A stretch of 64,000 nt of DNA from Epiperipatus broadwayi. Taxonomy: Eukaryota; Onychophora; Udeonychophora; Euonychophora; Peripatidae. Shown piece by piece: positions 58,870-64,000 of the stretch. The translations under genes were made by a program, and so were the position numbers. The DNA is taken from the NCBI GenBank assembly GCA_028023455.1, contig JAQFVV010000208.1, forward strand, positions 1,118,001-1,182,000, read 5' to 3'. The notes beneath the pieces were generated by a model. It did no database searches and was not told the DNA's origin. It worked only from the letters and a program-made list of their open reading frames with translations. Position 1 is the first letter of the stretch, and each line of letters opens with the position of its first letter.

Positions 58870-60000
58870 AAATTGTTTCAGTTAGATTAAGCTATATTAA
58901 GTAATTCTAAATGATATTCAATTCTCTTTTTCTTTATATATTGTAATTATTATAAACTCATTATAATCGAGTATTAAATAAGATACTAGTTAATATTCAA
59001 AACTTTTATATTGCACTAAGCATGCTTTTAGCAGACCACTGCCAGAATCATAATAGTAAATGGGACAGTTGAATATTCCATTTTGAATCTTTCCTGTTGA
59101 TTGCATTTGAATCCTTTGCAATCGCCCATGCCTCTTCGTATTTTCTATCACCCCCATTACTAAACTTGTTAAATAATTCAAAAGACAAAATACCATCAGA
59201 GCACGCCCCTCAAACAATTTAAAAAATTATATGCAGTACCCTATTTTAAATAAGTCAATTATTTTATATAGCGCAATGTTTACAAACTGTAATATTTAAA
59301 CAGCATTAAACTGTTGCACATGCTTTTTTTTTTTAAAAAAAAAATAAATAATACTAACACAAAAAAAAAAAATTATTTTTTGGAAAAAAAGGGCCCATTT
59401 TTACTTTTCAATTATTTTTTGTTTGTTGGTGTGGTTTTTTTCATTTTTTTTTTTTTCTTTTTCAATTTTGGGTTTTAAAAAAAAAATGCTGTTTAAATAG
59501 TACCCTATTTTGTAATTCTGTGTATTAGAGAGTCACAGGCAAATAGATCAATGAGTATTGCCCAGCACACATACTTATACAACAGAGCAAAACAAAATAA
59601 TGAATATAATTCAATCTTCCTTGATCATGAGTTTGCTACAGGCCATACTTTCAATTCTAAGGGTGAGGAACCGTTTGTGTCAAAGAGATGATTGAAATTG
59701 AAAATGCAAAGAGGCATGGGTGATTGTAAAGGATTCAAATGTAATCAACTGAAAAAATTCATTCGTCCACTGTTGAAAAAATGGAATATTTAAACGCTTT
59801 ATTTCCATAATAAATTATGTCAATATATAGACATACTTTTCAACTACTAAACAAGAATAGCACTATGGTTCCATTATTGGTCTGCTGAAAGCATGGTTAG
59901 TGCGTAATAAAAGTTTTGAAAATTAACTATTACCTTTTCTTAATCCTTTATTTTAATGAGTTTATAATAATTAAGCTATAGTAGTAATTTGTATAATTTG
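58870..60000. repeat. Long-armed inverted repeat (foldback), about 300-bp arms
   Basis: AGAGGCATGGGTGATTGTAA at 59711 is the complement of the sequence at about 59116-59135, and the match continues outward through GGATTCAAATG[TC]AATCAAC, ATGGAATATT, GGTCTGCT[GA]AAAGCATG and AAAGTTTTGAA to about 58930/59970. The centre is low-complexity A/T runs with a GTACCCTATTTT direct repeat (59237 and 59502). No protein was recognised; the arms are clearly diverged, so it is not recent. Confidence 0.8.
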
Positions 60001-60817
60001 TATACTTCAGATATGAAGTTTGACACTGTTTTAATAACTTGGAATCTGAATAAGACAGAAAAGTAGTGTATTAATCTCATAAAACACTCATAGAAATTAT
60101 AATCAATTAGTCAAGGAGATGTTGATAATTATATTTCTTGATAAAAAGTTTTGTTAATATTTACATGAGATAATTCAAAATTATAACATCTCAACACATC
60201 AATTCTCATATATTATTTTGGCATTACATTAGCCTATAATTTCAAATTAATTTATAAAAAAAGAAGATTAAAATCACAAATGTTTTGTTAGAAATACTGA
60301 ATAGGATTGAACATTACAAAGAGATTTAAAGTAAATTATGTGGGCATCCTTCAATGATTAGCAGCAAGATTGGTCCAAATTCTATCAATTTTTTTTTAAA
60401 ATGAATTGGGCAGCACTTCCTACCAGAATCCCAATACTTTTCCAATCATATTCTAAAATATGAGACTTATGTTAAGAAAATATATTTGGGGTGGGGGGTG
60501 ATGCATTTGTCATTTTCATCCAATGTTGAACTAAAGAATGAATGTCACTCAGTAATTGTATAAAGGTGTTGGATCATAGTGGTCAAATGGTACTTCTGGA
60601 ACTGGCATATGAGAGATATAATTACTGTCAATGTAAAAAGTGACAATTGTAAAAATCATGTCTCATGATTTCAAGTTATTAACTCTGGAAACAAATTAAT
60701 CTGGACTACACAGGACTAATTCAAATGAAATTTTTCTAATGAATTTTCAAATTGAATTGAATACACACTTATTGCAAGTACTGACTCAGACAAATTTTTG
60801 TATACTATGGACTACCA

Positions 60818-60990
60818 AAGATGATAATTTTTGAACACATGTAATTCTTGCAAAGTAGAGAATAATCATCTATTTATTCCGCAGTATCATCCTGAATTGG
60901 AGTCCATAGATGATAATTTTGTTGAACTCCTGTAATTCATTACAAAGTAGAGAATTTATTTATTTATTCCATACTATCATCCTGAATTGG
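60818..60990. repeat. Tandem pair, about 85-bp unit
   Basis: GATGATAATTTTTGAACAC and GATGATAATTTTGTTGAACT begin two units ending in TATCATCCTGAATTGGA. Confidence 0.6.
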
Positions 60991-61829
60991 AATTTGACCA
61001 AAAGCAAAAAAATTGTCGAATATTTCAAGCAAATATTGAATCAGACAGTTATGTCAAATATTTATGGCTATTTTACATCACTACACTAAGAAGGTGTTAA
61101 ATTTTTTGTTAATAGTTGGTGAAATTTATTTCAAACTCAAATTTATTTTAGAAAATATACTTGATAGGTAAGAAGATAGCTAAAAGTGCAGCAGACTCTA
61201 TTTAAACCACTTCTGGAAATCTGTGGCTCCTGTTGTTAAAAAAAGGAATTTTAATAGAAAAATGAGAACTGCCTGATAACTATCAATTTACAAGCATCAA
61301 CCACTGAGAGCATCTATTATTTTGATGCCATATGTTGAAATGTCAACAAAACCTGAAAGCTTCAACACTTGAAATATTTAAGAAGCCACTCCCTAATTAA
61401 GAACAATATATTATCATCTCTATAGAAATAGAAGATACTTGGCAACTTGAAAGACTATTTGTCAACTAAATGCTGTATTGCAACAGAGGAATAGGAGAAT
61501 GTAACCATGATTATTCTATATATATTATCCATGTTATCATATTAATAGTAATTAATTATAGAAAAGGAACAATTTATATCTTGCAATACTAAAGTTTTTG
61601 TATTAGCTAACAGTTCTTAAGATTGTACAATGCAATTCAGAAACATTTGAAAGTGTTTTGACTGATTACATATATTCTTATAGTTTAATGCATACTATAT
61701 ATACATTTTATGAATTGTCATGTATAATATTCCATTGGTTGTTTAAATTCTGATGTAAAGGTAGTGGACATATTAGTGATTTAATAGCTAAATGGAGTTT
61801 AGTCAATTTCATTTCTAATTCATCTATAT
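60991..61829. other. AT-rich intergenic DNA, nothing recognised
   Basis: No open frame with a recognised motif and no clear repeat boundaries. Confidence 0.4.
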
Positions 61830-64000
61830 CAGGTATGTTCAGCCTTTTAGAATCTAAGAGTCACTTTTTATTTTCCAAATAAATGGTGATCGACTAAATG
61901 GGGGAAAAAAGCAAAATGAATCAATTTATAAATGAAACAAACAAATATAGTTAAAATTTAAAATAAATTTATTTAATGTGATAATTGACATTGAATACTA
62001 TTTTTTGAGTAATTTGGTTCGCAATTAGAACCAATCAAGCATAAACCGTCATTAAAATGATTTTCAGTCATACAAGTACAATATTTAGATTTTATATAGT
62101 TCATATGAGAAAATGATGATTCACATAAATATGTGGATGCAAAACATAAATGAAGTCTAAGATATGAATCTTTCAATAGCAGATAATTTTCAATGATAAT
62201 ATACTTCCATATATCAAATTGTTCATGCAATTTCAATCTAATGTCATGCATTTCCAAGCTAACTACGTCCATATTAAATACTTCTGCAATTAGTACAGTT
62301 TGATTTTTTATATTTAGAGAATGGTGATGTGAAAAATGAAATGTTTCGCTGAAGTTTTTCAAAATCTTGAAATTGCAGAATGTTTTACAAAATATTTCCA
62401 AATTCTTGGTAATCATCTGTTTCTATGTTTGACCCAATTTTGTCTCTTAAATTTGTGAAATGTTTCAAATCTTTTTCATTAATTTGAGAAATCCACATTT
62501 CCAGTTTCATTTTAAATGTATCGATGGAGCTAATCATGTCAATTATTATTTTGTCCTTGCAAATCTAGATTTAATTCATTTAATTTAGTTATTAGATCCA
62601 TTAAAAATGCTAGCTTTTTCAGCCACACCTTGTTGTGAAGTAAAACAGTACAAGGATCTTTCTTTTTCATCCAGAAAATCTTTTATATGTGGCAACAGCT
62701 TGCGGAATCCTTCTAAAGCATTAGCTTTGCTCAACCATCTGATTGAATTATGGAGAACTAAGTCACCATAATCTGCATCAACGCTATCTAAAAATGACAA
62801 ACAATCTTCTTTGCAGTGCTTTCGCCCTAATCAAATTGATTATTTTAATAGTTGTATTCAGAACATCATCAAGGTTTAACATTTTACCGCATAATAATTG
62901 TTAATGAATTATGCAATGGATTGAAATAAAATTAGGAAATCAATATTAGAAAATGCTAAAAATTCATTTTCATAACCAGTCATAGATGGAGCTTAAGAGG
63001 AAGATTTTCAGATATTACGAAAGCTTTAAAAATATTATAGATGTCCTTTTCTCTGCGTTTTAAGACAGGATTTTGAGAAATTCTTTCTTTAGTCAAATCA
63101 GGAAACACTAAACTTACAAATATACTAAGCTGGGGCATATTGCAACTGTCAGTTGACCCATCAAATTGAAGTGAAAAACATGAGCAATTTTTAAAAGCCT
63201 GTTTAATTTGTGATCTTAAATCCATCACCATGGTTTCAGTTCGTCTTGTTACACTTTGTCTAGAAAGTTGTATATCTTAGATAGCATCAACAATCTCCAT
63301 TTTATTTTTAAAATTGTAAAATAAGTGCAGCCAAAAAAACTTCTTTGAATATTTCATTATCAGTAAAGGGCTATTTGTGCTTTATAAAAATTCGACACAC
63401 ACGACGAGATGCCTCCTTTGCTATAGTTGATTTACAACTTTTTTTGAATGAAGATTGCTGTGAATTTAGAGATCTTTGTACTTCAGATTTTCTTATAATA
63501 GATTTCAGAGGAAAGCTTCTATCAAAACTTGGATGAATAGTAGTAAAATGTCTGTTTAGATTACCTCTTTTCGATAAAGCTACTATAGAATTACATACTA
63601 AACATAAACTCTTCTTCCCTATCATTATTGAAATATTAAATTTTTGGTTTTTTATTGCTCATTATGGGGAAGGGAGAATCAAATAATTTAATTTTTGCCA
63701 TAAAATAAGAATTATCAATAAAAAGACTCGTATAATATTAAATTAATATAAATTAAGTATCGAAACCACTTTTCACAATTGAAAAAACTCTTTAAAAATT
63801 ATTTCAAAAAATCAAAATGTCAAAAGTAATCTGCCTACTTAAATGAAAATTCAAAAATAAACTTTTTTTTTTTTGTATTGCTATAACCAAAATAGACATG
63901 AAGAAACGAAACGATCGTAAATTTATTGATTGTTTTCTTCAATTTTTTATTATTTGACTGTTTTTTACAAGGGTGTAGTTTTTAAAATTTTAGTTTTAAA
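61830..64000 (-). mobile_element. hAT element, Charlie/GTF2IRD2-like, cut by the window edge
   Basis: The left end CAGGTATGTTCAGCCTTTTA resembles Charlie-type hAT termini. The minus strand carries most of a transposase in four broken pieces (61973-63625). The other terminus is not in the window. Confidence 0.7.
61973..63625 (-). pseudogene. hAT transposase pseudogene, GTF2IRD2/Charlie type
   Basis: Pieces in order from 63625: a BED-like zinc finger (CLVCNSIVALSKRGNLNRHF followed by TTIH, C-x2-C ... H-x4-H) with a Ser/Lys-rich tail; FSLQFDGSTDSCNMPQLSIF (63231-62980), the first catalytic region, with D in DGSTD; LVLHNSIRWLSKANALEGFR (62800-62585), the conserved RWLS segment; and a C-terminal piece (62416-61973) with FASTYLCESSFSHMNYIKSK, the dimerisation domain. 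The pieces lie in different frames or are separated by stops, so the copy is dead. The order and spacing fit a transposase of about 600 residues. Confidence 0.88.

Noticed and set aside
1-64000. Search for tRNA, rRNA genes and CRISPR arrays
   Set aside because: No full tRNA cloverleaf (only SINE heads and a primer-binding site), no rRNA segment, and the tandem repeats lack regular unique spacers.

Overview
The window is AT-rich animal nuclear DNA: long introns, many transposable-element families, and no operons, ribosome-binding sites or other prokaryotic architecture. The one host gene I can support is the 5' part of Drosha, the nuclear RNase III of the Microprocessor, on the minus strand. 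Seven coding exons (45986-45894, 39044-38368, 37108-36947, 32564-32387, 21516-21363, 14190-14033, 9883-9803) join in phase into 501 codons without a stop. They cover the start codon, the proline-rich and Arg/Ser-rich N-terminus, and the start of the central domain. The rest of the central domain, both RNase III domains and the dsRNA-binding domain must lie beyond the left edge. The organism is probably an arthropod. The LINE proteins resemble families I associate with chelicerates (ticks, spiders), but this is a weak inference.

Layout. 1-9.8 kb is the open-ended intron after the last visible exon; it holds the 3' half of a LINE, a small inverted-repeat element, a 1.19-kb non-autonomous hAT, a tRNA-derived SINE and tandem repeats. 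9.9-14.0 kb (intron 6) has foldback sequences, a mariner-derived element and a LINE scrap. 14.2-21.4 kb (intron 5) has a Merlin/ISXO2-like transposase relic, two mariner-derived elements and SINEs. 21.5-32.4 kb (intron 4) carries a recent Ty3/gypsy LTR retrotransposon of 7,781 bp (23129-30909), in the same orientation as Drosha, followed by a perfect hairpin with 70-bp arms. 32.6-36.9 kb (intron 3) has a degenerate minisatellite. Intron 2 (37.1-38.4 kb) is plain. Intron 1 (39.0-45.9 kb) carries a 1.63-kb hAT with an exact 8-bp target duplication.

Upstream of the Drosha start codon (46-64 kb) no host gene is recognised. This flank is a mosaic of a foldback/MITE family with long terminal inverted repeats, fragments of the same LINE family seen at 1-1.3 kb, a decayed jockey-like LINE, a long-armed inverted repeat, and a GTF2IRD2/Charlie-like hAT transposase relic running off the right edge.

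The mobile elements form no pathway with each other. The most biologically suggestive juxtaposition is several long self-complementary sequences inside introns of the gene that encodes the primary-miRNA processing nuclease. I saw no convincing unknown multi-gene system. All coordinates and homologies come from reading the sequence and recalled family features; no search was run.
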